64,000 nucleotides of DNA, from assembly GCA_967755175.1 (NCBI GenBank), contig CBRAFO010000008.1, positions 5,947-69,946 of the forward strand, read 5' to 3'. The notes beneath the pieces were generated by a model that saw nothing but the letters and a program-made list of their open reading frames with translations, did no database searches and was not told the origin of the DNA. How positions within the stretch are numbered: position 1 is the stretch's first letter; each line of letters begins with the position of its first letter. A program made the translations under genes and the position numbers. The DNA comes from Rariglobus sp967755175. Its GTDB lineage: Bacteria; Verrucomicrobiota; Verrucomicrobiia; Opitutales; Opitutaceae. Below, piece by piece: positions 17,986 through 27,033 of the stretch.

Positions 17986-19098
17986 ATGCTGACCTATCTT
18001 TCCGACTACGATCAATTTTTGGGACCGTTGCGCATGCTGCGGTTCATCACTCTGCGCACGCTTGGCGCGGCCGGCACAGCCGCGTTCATCGGGTTCGTGA
18101 TCGGCCCATGGCTCATTCACAAGCTGCGCGCGCTCAAGTTCGGCCAGCACTACGATGATGATCGCACCGGCGAACTCGCACAAAAATTCGACAAGAAGAA
18201 CACTCCTACCATGGGCGGTCTGCTGATCTTTTTCTCGGTGTTCTTCAGCACCGTGCTCTGGGCACAACCCAACATCTGGGTGATCGTGGCGCTCTTCGTT
18301 TATACCGCGCTCACCGCAGTGGGCTTTCGCGATGACTACCTGAAGGTCGTAAAGAAGAACCGCGACGGCATCTCGTCGCGCGAGAAGATGGCCTGGCAGA
18401 CACTCACCACCGTGGTAGCACTGACCGCACTCATCTGGCACCCGATGAGTTCGGAAAAGATCCGCGAACTTTGGGTTCCCTTTCTCAAATATCCAGTGCT
18501 CACGGCCATGCCGGTCGCGGCGCTTTTCGTGCTGGTTTTCTTCTGGGTCGTGGGGTTCAGCAATGCGATCAATCTCACCGACGGACTCGATGGTCTCGCC
18601 ATCGGCTGCACCATCACGGTGGCGCTCGTTTACGGCATCATGGCCTACGCTGCGGGCAACGTGAAGATTGCCGAATATCTGCTCATTAGCTACGTCCCCG
18701 GCACCGGTGAACTCGCCGTGATTTGCGGCGCGCTGGTGGGCGCGGGCATGGCGTTTCTTTGGTATAACTCTTATCCGGCCGAGCTGTTCATGGGCGACAC
18801 GGGCTCTCTCGCGCTCGGCGGCCTGATTGGCATGATCGCCTTCATGGTGCAGCAGCCGTTTACGTTGATCATCGTGGGCGGCGTTTTCGTCTTCGAGGCG
18901 GTCTCGGTCATCATTCAGGTCGGCTTCTTCAAATACACCAAGCGGCGCTTCGGTGAGGGGAAGCGGTTCTTCCGCATGGCGCCGATTCATCACCATTTCC
19001 AAAAAGCCGGCTGGCCCGAGACGAAGGTGGTTCTTCGTTTTTGGGTGATCTCGCTCATGTGCGCGCTCGCCGGTCTGGGCACGCTCAAACTCCGCTAA
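17986..19098 (+). CDS. mraY: MraY, phospho-MurNAc-pentapeptide translocase
   Basis: 370 residues, polytopic with about ten membrane helices. It has the catalytic Asp motifs of the family: FRDDYLK, NLTDGLDGLAIG and FMGDTGSLALGG, plus the C-terminal MAPIHHHFQKAGWPE loop. TPTMGG near residue 72 is also typical. It transfers phospho-MurNAc-pentapeptide to undecaprenyl phosphate to form lipid I. It is in the canonical place after murF. A REP-type inverted repeat lies in the 128-bp gap before murD. Confidence 0.96.
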   Translation: MLTYLSDYDQFLGPLRMLRFITLRTLGAAGTAAFIGFVIGPWLIHKLRALKFGQHYDDDRTGELAQKFDKKNTPTMGGLLIFFSVFFSTVLWAQPNIWVIVALFVYTALTAVGFRDDYLKVVKKNRDGISSREKMAWQTLTTVVALTALIWHPMSSEKIRELWVPFLKYPVLTAMPVAALFVLVFFWVVGFSNAINLTDGLDGLAIGCTITVALVYGIMAYAAGNVKIAEYLLISYVPGTGELAVICGALVGAGMAFLWYNSYPAELFMGDTGSLALGGLIGMIAFMVQQPFTLIIVGGVFVFEAVSVIIQVGFFKYTKRRFGEGKRFFRMAPIHHHFQKAGWPETKVVLRFWVISLMCALAGLGTLKLR

Positions 19099-19148
19099 AC
19101 CCATGAGCACATTGAAGAATTTATCTTCGAACGACCGGCGGCTCCGTG

Positions 19149-19207
19149 GTGGGAGCGAGCTTGCTCGCGATTCGATAACCCTCAATCGCGAGCAAGCTCG
19201 CTCCCAC
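19149..19207. repeat. GTGG-headed REP pair in the mraY-murD gap
   Basis: A 24-bp arm (19149-19172, beginning GTGGGAGCGAGCTTGCTCGC) is perfectly reverse-complemented at 19184-19207 with an 11-bp spacer. Each arm is itself a palindrome (GCGAGC-TT-GCTCGC) preceded by GTGG. This is the layout of REP elements recognised by RAYT transposases, known for GTAG/GTGG heads. No RAYT gene is in the window. The full structure could fold into a very stable hairpin within the operon mRNA. Confidence 0.85.
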
Positions 19208-19226
19208 GTGGCGCACTCTTAATCGC

Positions 19227-20519
19227 ATGTCCCTCTCCACTCCTGAATTCATCGAGCCTTTGCTCGCTCACCCGGTCGCCATTTTCGGTGGCGGCGTGAG
19301 CGGACGCGCCGTGCGTGAGCTCGTCGTGAAACTCGGAGGCGAGGGCGTGGTTTTTGACCAAAAAGGCAGCGATGGCGCGCTCACGGAGTTCCGGGGTGCG
19401 GCGGCGACTGCCCATCGCCTTGTGGTGTTTTCGCCTGGGTTTCCGCCCACCCATCCTTGGATCGCGGAGGCGCGGGCCGCTGGCGCGGTGTGTTTGGCCG
19501 AACTCGATTTCGCCTCGCTGTTCTGGCGCGGTGCGGTCGTCGCCATCACCGGCACGAACGGCAAGACGACGCTGACCGAGTTTCTCACCCACGCGCTGCG
19601 TTCCGTGGAGCGCGACGCCTATGCGACGGGCAATATCGGTTTTTCTTTTTCTCAGCTCGTTGCCGAACGCGAGGGCGGCGCGCCCGATTCCATCGCGGTG
19701 TGCGAGGTCAGTTCGTTTCAGGCGGAGACCTTGCGGCATTTCCGGGCCGACGCCGCGTTGTGGACCAATTTCGCCGAGGACCATCTGGAACGTCACGGCA
19801 CGATGGAGGAGTATTTCCAGTCCAAGTGGCGGCTCTTCGAGCGCACCGTGGGCGGCCATGTGTTCGCGGGCACCAGCGTGCAGCGCTACGCGGAAAAATT
19901 TGGCCAGACCCTGCCCGAGGAGGCGCACGTTGCCACCGAGGATCAACCCGGTGACGTGCTGTTACGCGGCACGGTTTTTGCCCACTATCCACAGCGGGAA
20001 AACTTCCTTATCGCCGCTGCCTGGTGGCGGAGTTACGGCCTGAGGGAGACTGCGCTTTATGCCGCCGCGCAGTCCTTCCAACTTGGAGAGCACCGCCTTG
20101 CGCGGGTGGTGGTGCGGGATGGGGTTACGTGGTGGAACGACTCCAAGGCCACCAACTTCCACGCTGTCGAGGCGGCGGTCGCTGGGTTTGCCTCGCCGGT
20201 AATTTTGATCGCGGGCGGAAAGTCGAAGGGGGGCGATGTGGCGTCCTTCGTGCGCCGGCTCGCTCCGCAGGTGAAACATGCGTTCCTGATCGGCGAGACG
20301 CGCAATGTGTTGGCCATGTTTGCGGGCGCGAGCGGCCTGAAACATGAGATTTGTTCAGATTTAAGTGAAGCCGTGCGCCGCGCGGCCGCAGTGGCCGTCG
20401 CCGGTGATAACATTTTGCTGAGTCCGGGGTTCGCTAGTTTCGATCAGTTCAAAAACTACGAGGATCGCGGCCGGCAGTTCGTTGCGCTTGTGAATAATGT
20501 GGGCGCAATCGTTGTCTGA
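19227..20519 (+). CDS. murD: MurD, UDP-MurNAc-L-alanine:D-glutamate ligase
   Basis: 430 residues. It has an N-terminal Rossmann motif (AIFGGGVSGRAV), the P-loop ITGTNGKTTLTEFL, NFAEDHLERHGTMEEYFQSK with the carbamylated-Lys region, NDSKATN at the domain junction, and LLSPGFASFDQFKNYEDRG at the C-terminus, a MurD hallmark. It adds D-glutamate to UDP-MurNAc-L-Ala. It lies 128 bp after mraY with a REP pair between them, the largest gap within the cluster after the mraZ-rsmH gap. Confidence 0.95.
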   Translation: MSLSTPEFIEPLLAHPVAIFGGGVSGRAVRELVVKLGGEGVVFDQKGSDGALTEFRGAAATAHRLVVFSPGFPPTHPWIAEARAAGAVCLAELDFASLFWRGAVVAITGTNGKTTLTEFLTHALRSVERDAYATGNIGFSFSQLVAEREGGAPDSIAVCEVSSFQAETLRHFRADAALWTNFAEDHLERHGTMEEYFQSKWRLFERTVGGHVFAGTSVQRYAEKFGQTLPEEAHVATEDQPGDVLLRGTVFAHYPQRENFLIAAAWWRSYGLRETALYAAAQSFQLGEHRLARVVVRDGVTWWNDSKATNFHAVEAAVAGFASPVILIAGGKSKGGDVASFVRRLAPQVKHAFLIGETRNVLAMFAGASGLKHEICSDLSEAVRRAAAVAVAGDNILLSPGFASFDQFKNYEDRGRQFVALVNNVGAIVV

Positions 20520-20558
20520 GTCTTATCTTCGTCTCCAATTTTCGAAACCAATCCACCT

Positions 20559-21452
20559 ATGAAAATCGTTAAAATATTCGGCATCGTCATGGCGTTCCAT
20601 GCCGCGGCCTTCATGTTTATCTTCGCCATCCCTGGCTGCCGTTCCACCTCCAAAAAGCCGGTCGCCGCTGCTCCTGTTATCGGCGCGGAAGTCTCACCTG
20701 TGGCCGCCGCCGAAGCCGCTCCGGCTCCCGCTGCCGAAGTGTCCTCCGTGCGCTTTAGCCCGACCCGCCCGGGCACGCCGGCCGCCGCTGAGGTGACCGC
20801 CGCTCAGCCGCAGGCATCCAGCTCCGCGTCCACCTACACGGTCGCCAAGGGCGACAACCTCTGGACCATCGCCAAGAAGAACGGCGTTACCGTGAAGCAG
20901 CTCACTGCCGCCAACAAGCTGACCACCGATACCACGCTGAAGCTCGGCCAGAAGCTCGTCATCCCCGGTAAGACCTCGGCCCCTGTCGCCGCTTCCGCTG
21001 CTGCTCCTGCCGCCGCCGCAACCGCGCCCGCCGCTTCCGCTGCGCCGGCATCCGCCGCCATCACGCATGTCGTGAAGGCCGGTGAGAGCCTCGGAACCAT
21101 CGCCAAGAAGTATCAGGTGAAGGTGGGCGATATCGCTGCCGCCAATAACATCGCTGATCCTACCAAGCTCCGCGTCGGTCAGACGCTTAAGATCCCGGGC
21201 TGGCAGGCTCCCGCCGGCAAGGCCGCTGCTGCGGCCAAGTCGACCACACCTACCGCGAAGTCGAGCACGCCCGCTACCAAGCCGGCCCCGGCTCCCGCTC
21301 CCGCACCGGCTCCTGCGCCCGCCGCTCCGGCTCCGTCGTCCCCGGTCGAGTCTCCGTCTTCGAATGGTTCACCGTTCATCACGCCGACGCCCGAGTCGCA
21401 GGCTCCTGTGATCAACGTCGAAGGTTCTTCCGGCGCGCCGACGATTGAATAA
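20559..21452 (+). CDS. LysM-domain envelope protein within the dcw cluster
   Basis: 297 residues. An N-terminal hydrophobic segment (7-25) ends in AIPGC, a lipobox-like site with Cys27, followed by an Ala/Pro linker. Two LysM peptidoglycan-binding domains follow: about 91-138 (YTVAKGDNLWTIAKKNGVTV, ending GQKLVIPG) and about 168-214 (HVVKAGESLGTIAKKYQVKV, ending GQTLKIPG). A Pro/Ala-rich tail follows. No catalytic domain is present, so it is probably a wall-binding structural or targeting factor at the septum. It is not a classical dcw gene; its position between murD and ftsW suggests a division-linked role (inference). Confidence 0.85.
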   Translation: MKIVKIFGIVMAFHAAAFMFIFAIPGCRSTSKKPVAAAPVIGAEVSPVAAAEAAPAPAAEVSSVRFSPTRPGTPAAAEVTAAQPQASSSASTYTVAKGDNLWTIAKKNGVTVKQLTAANKLTTDTTLKLGQKLVIPGKTSAPVAASAAAPAAAATAPAASAAPASAAITHVVKAGESLGTIAKKYQVKVGDIAAANNIADPTKLRVGQTLKIPGWQAPAGKAAAAAKSTTPTAKSSTPATKPAPAPAPAPAPAPAAPAPSSPVESPSSNGSPFITPTPESQAPVINVEGSSGAPTIE

Positions 21453-21507
21453 TCGGCACGCTTCTTAACTCGGTCGATCAACCCACGCACCCACGGAAAC
21501 CGCCCTG

Positions 21508-22668
21508 ATGGTCCACGACGTTTCTGCGCCCGACTTACATCGCGGACGCTTCTCGTTTAATCCGGCCGCAGTCATCGTCGTCTGCGCCATCGGGCTGGTC
21601 TTCCTAGGACTTTCGATCCTGTTCAGCGCCACGATCGCCTTCAAAGGCGGTCCGTATTCCTACCTAAACAAGCAGGTCATCGGCGTGGTGATGGCCGGGG
21701 TGGCGGCGTTTGTGGTGAGCCGCATTGATTTGGAATACGCCCGTCGCCACGTGTGGGTCGTCGGCGGCGCGGCGATCTTTGCTTTGTTACTCGTGTTGGT
21801 GCCGCACGTCGGCATCTCGGTGAAGGGTAGCCGCCGCTGGCTCGGTCTTGGACCGATTCGCCTGCAGGTCTCAGAGCTTTCGAAAATCGCGATGGTCTTC
21901 TGTCTCGCGCACTACCTGTCCTTGAACCAGACGCGGATCAGCGAGTTCAAGCGTGGGTTTCTGATCCCCATCGGAATCGTCGTGGTCTTTGCGGCATTCG
22001 TGGCCAAAGAGCCGGATTTGGGGACGGCCGCGCTGATGTTCGCGGTGGGCCTGCTCATGTTGTTTTTGGCCGGTGGCAGCTGGCGCTACATCATCCCGGC
22101 CATCCTGATGGCGGTCGGCGTGCTGACCGTGGTGGTGATTTTGATTCCCAACCGCCTGCAGCGCTTCACTGCCTACATGGATGTTGAGGGCAACAAGCAG
22201 GGGGGCACCTACCAGCTTTGGCAGTCGTTACTGGCTTTTGCCGTGGGCGGAACCGACGGCGTTGGATTGGGCCAAGGCCGGCAGCAGATGAACTTTCTGC
22301 CTGAGGCACACACGGATTTTATCTTTGCGGTCATCGGCGAGGAACTCGGCTTGGTCTTCACGCTCGGCGTGGTCGGGATCTTCACGATCATCTTCATCGC
22401 GGGTTTCATGCACCTCCGCCGCGCTCCGAACCTTTTTCAATACCTGCTGGTTTCCGGCACCATTTTGATGATCTGCCTTCAGGCCATCATTAACCTCGGC
22501 GTGGTGACAGGGATGTTCCCGACCAAGGGCATGTCTCTGCCGTTCATCAGCGCCGGTCTTTCCAACCTGCTTCTTATGGGAGTGCTGATCGGCATCATTT
22601 TGAACACGCAACGCACGTGGTCGCGCACCGGCTTGAGTGGCGGGCGCTCATTGGAGGAAATGTCGTGA
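21508..22668 (+). CDS. ftsW: FtsW, septal peptidoglycan glycosyltransferase (SEDS family)
   Basis: 386 residues, about ten membrane helices. SEDS signatures include KGSRRWLGLGPIRLQVSELS, FVAKEPDLGTAALM, GVGLGQGRQQMNFLPEAHTD, FIFAVIGEELG and TGMFPTKGMSLPFISAGLSN. It polymerises lipid II at the septum with FtsI as partner. It is directly followed by murG with a 4-bp overlap, the common ftsW-murG order. Confidence 0.95.
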   Translation: MVHDVSAPDLHRGRFSFNPAAVIVVCAIGLVFLGLSILFSATIAFKGGPYSYLNKQVIGVVMAGVAAFVVSRIDLEYARRHVWVVGGAAIFALLLVLVPHVGISVKGSRRWLGLGPIRLQVSELSKIAMVFCLAHYLSLNQTRISEFKRGFLIPIGIVVVFAAFVAKEPDLGTAALMFAVGLLMLFLAGGSWRYIIPAILMAVGVLTVVVILIPNRLQRFTAYMDVEGNKQGGTYQLWQSLLAFAVGGTDGVGLGQGRQQMNFLPEAHTDFIFAVIGEELGLVFTLGVVGIFTIIFIAGFMHLRRAPNLFQYLLVSGTILMICLQAIINLGVVTGMFPTKGMSLPFISAGLSNLLLMGVLIGIILNTQRTWSRTGLSGGRSLEEMS

Positions 22669-23771
22669 GCGCTTATCTGATTTCCTGTGGTGGCACCGGC
22701 GGACACCTCTCGCCCGGCATCGCGCTGGCCGAGGGCCTCGCCGAACGCGGTCACACCGCCACGCTGCTCATCAGCCAAAAGCGGGTCGATGCGCGTCTCA
22801 TCGAGAAATACCCGCACCTGCGCTTCGTGCCGATTCCGGGCGCGCCGTTCACAATGGAGCCGGTGGGCTTTGCACGTTTCATCGTGTCGCAGACGAAGGG
22901 CTTTTTCGTCAGTTGGAAACTCGTTCGCACCACGCGTCCCGCCGGCATCGTTGGCTTCGGTGGCTTTACGACTGCGGCGATTATCGTAGCCGGCAAACTG
23001 CGCGGAGTGCCCGTCGCGTTGCACGAGGCGAATCGCGTGCCGGGTCGCGCCATTCGTTCTCTGAGCCGTTTTGCGCGCCGCGTTTACCTGCCGCCGGGCG
23101 TCGATCTGCCGGGAGTAGGGAAGGGCGTCGTTCGCAACGTGGGTCTGCCCGTTCGCCGTGAAATCGCCCGTCTTTCGCGCGAAGACGCGTGCCGTCTGCT
23201 CGGACTGAATCCCGCGAGAAAAGTGCTCGCGATCTTCGGCGGTAGCCAAGGCGCGACCGTGCTCAACGACTGGGCGCGCCGCGAACTCCCGAACCTCGCG
23301 AACGAGGGTATTCAGCTTTATTGCGTCACCGGCCTCGGCAAGGGAGCGCCTGAAATTCTGTCGCTCAAAGCGGCCGACCGTTCACCGGTCACGGCGATTT
23401 TCGTGCCGTTCTCCGATCAGGTCGCCGCGTTGCTTTCCGCCGCCGACCTCGTGGTTGCTCGCGCGGGGGCCGGTTCCATCGCCGAGATGATCCGCTGCGA
23501 AACGCCGTCCGTCGTTATCCCTTATCCGCACGCGGCCGACGATCACCAGCGCGCCAACGCTCTATGGTTTGGCGAACACGGCGGCACGGTCGTGCTCGAC
23601 CAGGCAAAACTCCAGTCGGACCTCGGCTTCGCAGTGCGTGCGCTGCTTGCCGATGATGCGCGTCTGGCCGGCATCCGCTCGAATCTGCGTCAACTCGACC
23701 GCGCCTCGCCGCTATCGGCGATTCTCGATGACTTGGAGTCGTTCAATCCTTCGGGGAAAAGCGCCTCATGA
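22665..23771 (+). CDS. murG: MurG, lipid II-forming N-acetylglucosaminyltransferase
   Basis: 368 residues from GTG 22665, which overlaps the ftsW stop (GTGA) and has GGAGG at 22653-22657, seven bases upstream. N-terminal motif ISCGGTGGHLSPGIALAEGL; C-domain motifs IFGGSQGATVLND, ARAGAGSIAEM and PYPHAADDHQRANA, all diagnostic of MurG. It transfers GlcNAc from UDP-GlcNAc to lipid I at the inner face of the membrane. The end overlaps murCB by 4 bp (ATGA). Confidence 0.95.
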   Translation: MSAYLISCGGTGGHLSPGIALAEGLAERGHTATLLISQKRVDARLIEKYPHLRFVPIPGAPFTMEPVGFARFIVSQTKGFFVSWKLVRTTRPAGIVGFGGFTTAAIIVAGKLRGVPVALHEANRVPGRAIRSLSRFARRVYLPPGVDLPGVGKGVVRNVGLPVRREIARLSREDACRLLGLNPARKVLAIFGGSQGATVLNDWARRELPNLANEGIQLYCVTGLGKGAPEILSLKAADRSPVTAIFVPFSDQVAALLSAADLVVARAGAGSIAEMIRCETPSVVIPYPHAADDHQRANALWFGEHGGTVVLDQAKLQSDLGFAVRALLADDARLAGIRSNLRQLDRASPLSAILDDLESFNPSGKSAS

Positions 23772-26086
23772 GCCTCGCCTCATTGCCTTCTCTTTTCGGT
23801 CGCGAAGTGACCGTCGTGCATTGCGCGGGCGTGGGTGGCATGGGCCTCGGGCCGCTGGCCATTTATCTGGCGCGACGCGGCTTTCGCGTGAGTGGAGAAG
23901 ATGACGCGATGACTGCGGCGATGCGCACCCATCTCGAACGCGCCGGCGTGCTCATCACGGGCGCGGGTGAGATTCCGGCCGATTGCCAACTCGTCGCTTG
24001 CTCCTCGGCGATTGCGCCCGGGCATCCGGTGGGCGTAACCGCCAAAGCACGCAACCTACCAGTCGTCCGGCGCGGCGAATTGCTGGCCGAGGCGACGTGT
24101 GATCGGCGGTTGATCGCGGTCTGCGGTTCGCATGGGAAGACGACCACGACCGCGATGTTAATCTCGGTTTTGCGAGCCGCGGGATTTCCCGCCGGTTACG
24201 TGCTCGGCGGCTTGTTTGGCGACGACTCGCTGGCACCGGCAAGCGCCGGAACGAATGACTGGGTTGTGGCCGAAATCGATGAAAGCGACGGCACCATCGG
24301 GCGTTTTTCGCCGGAGCTTACCGTGGCGGTGAACCTCGACTGGGATCATCCCGATTTCTACCGGACAGCCGGTGAACTGGAGTCGGCATTTCGCGCGCTG
24401 TTCAACCGCACCAAGCGCGCCGTGCTCGTGAATGCGGCGTGCGATCTCTCACTGCGCGCCACGGTGCAACTGACTCCGCCCGCAATCACGTTTGGTTTGA
24501 CGGGTGACTATCGGGGTGAGGTCAGCGCCGTAATGGGCGGCAGCACCGAACTGGCGCTGGGCGGGCGGTTCTCTTTTGCGTCCGTCACGGTGCGGGCGAT
24601 GGGCGATTTCAATGCGTTGAACGCGATCGCCGCGCTCGCCGTTGCAGAGGTGATCGGGGTGGGCGGACTTTCCAGCCAGTCGCTCGCTGATTTTCCCGGC
24701 GTGCGGCGTCGCCAGGCGGTGCTGCGGGCCACGGATGATTTAACGGTAATCGAGGACTATGCGCATCACCCAGCGGAGATTCGCGCACTGCTGGGCAGTC
24801 TGCGCGGTCGCGCTGACGGGCGTTTGGTCGTGGTATTTCAGCCGCACCGGTTCAGTCGCACCGCTCAGTTTAAGGAGGGTTTCGCCGCCGCGCTCGCGTT
24901 GGCCGATGCGGTTTACTTGCTCGATGTTTACGGTGCAGGCGAGGCGCCGATCGAGGGCGGCACTACCGGTGACTTGTATGCCGAGTTGCAACGCATCGCA
25001 CCCGCGCTGCCGGCGGTCTATTGCCCTGGAAACAACGCGGTTTTGCTCGCGGCACTCGCGGCCGGCTGCAAGCCGGGTGACTTCGTGGCTTTTGTCGGCG
25101 CGGGGGACATCGACGCGATGGCGCGCGTGTGGTTGGACTCGGTCGCTACGCTGCGTTGGGATGCGTTGGCGGAAACGTTGCGCGCGGCTGTTTCGGCCGA
25201 AACCAAGGTGAAACGCGAGGAGTCACTCGCGCGTAAAACCACCATCGGTCTCGGTGGTGCCGCTCGTATTTACGCGGAGCCGGCGGACACCGCGGATTTA
25301 CAGACGCTCGTGAAGACTGCGAAGGCGCAAGGGCTGCCGGTGGTGATGTTGGGACGCGGCTCCAATCTCGTGGTGCCGGACGAAGGCGTGGACGGGTTAG
25401 TCATCAGTTTGCGCCAGCCGGCGTGGGAGATTTTTGAGCCGCGCGCGGACGGTCGCGTGTGGGCGGGTGCGGGCTTGCGTTTGAAAAACCTGTGTGGCCT
25501 CGCGGCGAAAGCCGGCTTGGTGGGTTTTGAGTTTTTGGAAGGCATTCCCGGTAATCTCGGCGGCGCGTTGCGCATGAACGCGGGCGCGATGGGCGGCTGG
25601 ATGTTCGACGTGGTCGAAGAGGTTGCTCTGATGACTCTCGATGGGGAGATCCGCACGTTGAAGAAGGCCGAGATGCACGTGGACTACCGGCATTGCGCGG
25701 AGTTGCACGATGCCATCGCGTTGGGGGCGTTGCTCAAGCCGGCCTCGCAATCCGAGGCAGCGGCCATCGCGCGGCAGATCGACACTTACCGGGAGAAGCG
25801 TCAGAAATCTCAGCCGCGCGAGCCGAGCGCCGGATGCATTTTTAAGAATCCCACGGGTGACTCCGCGGGGCGATTGATCGACGCCAGCGGACTCAAAGGC
25901 GAGCGGGTAGGGGACGCCGAGGTTTCGGGGGTGCACGCGAATTTCATCGTCAATCGTGGCAATGCTACGGCGGCGGATGTCATTGAGCTGGTGCGACGTG
26001 TGCGTGCGCGCGTCGAGCAGGCGCAGGGCGTGAAGCTCGAGCCCGAGGTGCTACTTTACGGCAAACAATGGAAAGACGTTCTATGA
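23768..26086 (+). CDS. murC/murB: MurC-MurB fusion: UDP-MurNAc:L-alanine ligase and UDP-enolpyruvyl-GlcNAc reductase
   Basis: 772 residues in one uninterrupted frame. Residues 1 to about 460 are MurC: CAGVGGMGLGPLA, the P-loop GSHGKTTTTAML (120-131), EIDESDGT, NLDWDHPDFY, EDYAHHPAEI and FQPHRFSRT. Residues about 470-772 are MurB: KTTIGLGGAARIY, GRGSNLVVPDEG, LEGIPGNLGGALRMNAGA, SAGCIFKNP (type II-like, Cys at the usual Ser/Cys position) and a final LEPEVLLYG with the catalytic Glu. The fusion joins two consecutive steps, formation of UDP-MurNAc and addition of L-Ala. It overlaps murG and ddl by 4 bp each. In most bacteria the two are separate adjacent genes. Confidence 0.95.
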   Translation: MSLASLPSLFGREVTVVHCAGVGGMGLGPLAIYLARRGFRVSGEDDAMTAAMRTHLERAGVLITGAGEIPADCQLVACSSAIAPGHPVGVTAKARNLPVVRRGELLAEATCDRRLIAVCGSHGKTTTTAMLISVLRAAGFPAGYVLGGLFGDDSLAPASAGTNDWVVAEIDESDGTIGRFSPELTVAVNLDWDHPDFYRTAGELESAFRALFNRTKRAVLVNAACDLSLRATVQLTPPAITFGLTGDYRGEVSAVMGGSTELALGGRFSFASVTVRAMGDFNALNAIAALAVAEVIGVGGLSSQSLADFPGVRRRQAVLRATDDLTVIEDYAHHPAEIRALLGSLRGRADGRLVVVFQPHRFSRTAQFKEGFAAALALADAVYLLDVYGAGEAPIEGGTTGDLYAELQRIAPALPAVYCPGNNAVLLAALAAGCKPGDFVAFVGAGDIDAMARVWLDSVATLRWDALAETLRAAVSAETKVKREESLARKTTIGLGGAARIYAEPADTADLQTLVKTAKAQGLPVVMLGRGSNLVVPDEGVDGLVISLRQPAWEIFEPRADGRVWAGAGLRLKNLCGLAAKAGLVGFEFLEGIPGNLGGALRMNAGAMGGWMFDVVEEVALMTLDGEIRTLKKAEMHVDYRHCAELHDAIALGALLKPASQSEAAAIARQIDTYREKRQKSQPREPSAGCIFKNPTGDSAGRLIDASGLKGERVGDAEVSGVHANFIVNRGNATAADVIELVRRVRARVEQAQGVKLEPEVLLYGKQWKDVL

Positions 26087-27018
26087 AAACATCCGAACCC
26101 ATCATCGCCGTCTTCTGCGGCGGAACTTCATCCGAGCGCGAGGTCTCACTCGGCTCGGGCGCGTCCTCGGCCGTCGCGCTTGCACGCAGTTTCCCGACAC
26201 GGCTGTTCAAGATCGATGCAGATGCGTTGCCTGAGGGGCTCGATCCGACGCGACACGTGGTGTTTTCGACGTTGCACGGCACCTTTGGCGAGGACGGCGG
26301 CATGCAGCGTTTGCTGGATGCGGCGGGCGTTACCTACGCGGGCTGCGGCGCAGTCGCCAGTGCACTGACCATGGACAAGGCAGCCACCAAAGCCGCTGCC
26401 GCCGAACGCGGAGTCGCCGTCGCCAAGGGGCTGACGTTCTCCGCCGTCCAAAAGCCATCGGCGGACGCGGTGATCGCCGCGTTGGGCGACCAAGTGGTCG
26501 TCAAACCAAACGACCAAGGCAGCAGTGTGGGTCTGACGGTGGCCACTGACCGCACGGTGTTGGCGCAGGCCCTCGACGCCATCACCGAGGGCAACTGGCT
26601 CATTGAGCAGCGCCTCGTCGGCCGCGAGTTGTCAGTCGGTGTCTTGAACGGCAAGGCGATGGGCGTGGTCGAGATCCGGCCCAAATCGGGCGTGTATGAC
26701 TTCGCGAGCAAATACACCAAGGGCGCGACCGAGTATTTCGCGCCTGCGCCGCTTGATGAGACGCTCACCATGGCCGCCCAAAAGGCTGCCGAAATCGCTT
26801 TTGCGGCCTGCGGTTGCCGTGACTATGCGCGAGTCGATTTCATCCTCTGTGAGCAAAATGTGAATAACCCGCTTTATTTACTCGAAATCAACACGCTGCC
26901 CGGCATGAAAGAAACCAGTCTTTTGCCCATGAGCGCGCGCTGTGCCGGGCTGGATTTTTCCGCGTTGGTCCGTGAATTGGTAAGTCCTGCGGTGCAGCGT
27001 TTCAACCGGGGTGCTTAG
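26083..27018 (+). CDS. ddl: D-alanine--D-alanine ligase
   Basis: 311 residues from ATG 26083, overlapping the murCB stop (ATGA). The N-terminal motif is VFCGGTSSEREVSLGSG. ATP-grasp features are VVKPNDQGSSVGLTV, a lysine-rich loop in FASKYTKGATEYFAPAP, DYARVDF, and the metal-binding end LLEINTLPGMKETSLLPMSA. It makes D-Ala-D-Ala for MurF. The ligase is usually found here between murB and ftsQ. Confidence 0.95.
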   Translation: MKTSEPIIAVFCGGTSSEREVSLGSGASSAVALARSFPTRLFKIDADALPEGLDPTRHVVFSTLHGTFGEDGGMQRLLDAAGVTYAGCGAVASALTMDKAATKAAAAERGVAVAKGLTFSAVQKPSADAVIAALGDQVVVKPNDQGSSVGLTVATDRTVLAQALDAITEGNWLIEQRLVGRELSVGVLNGKAMGVVEIRPKSGVYDFASKYTKGATEYFAPAPLDETLTMAAQKAAEIAFAACGCRDYARVDFILCEQNVNNPLYLLEINTLPGMKETSLLPMSARCAGLDFSALVRELVSPAVQRFNRGA

Positions 27019-27033
27019 GCCAGCTATTTTTCC

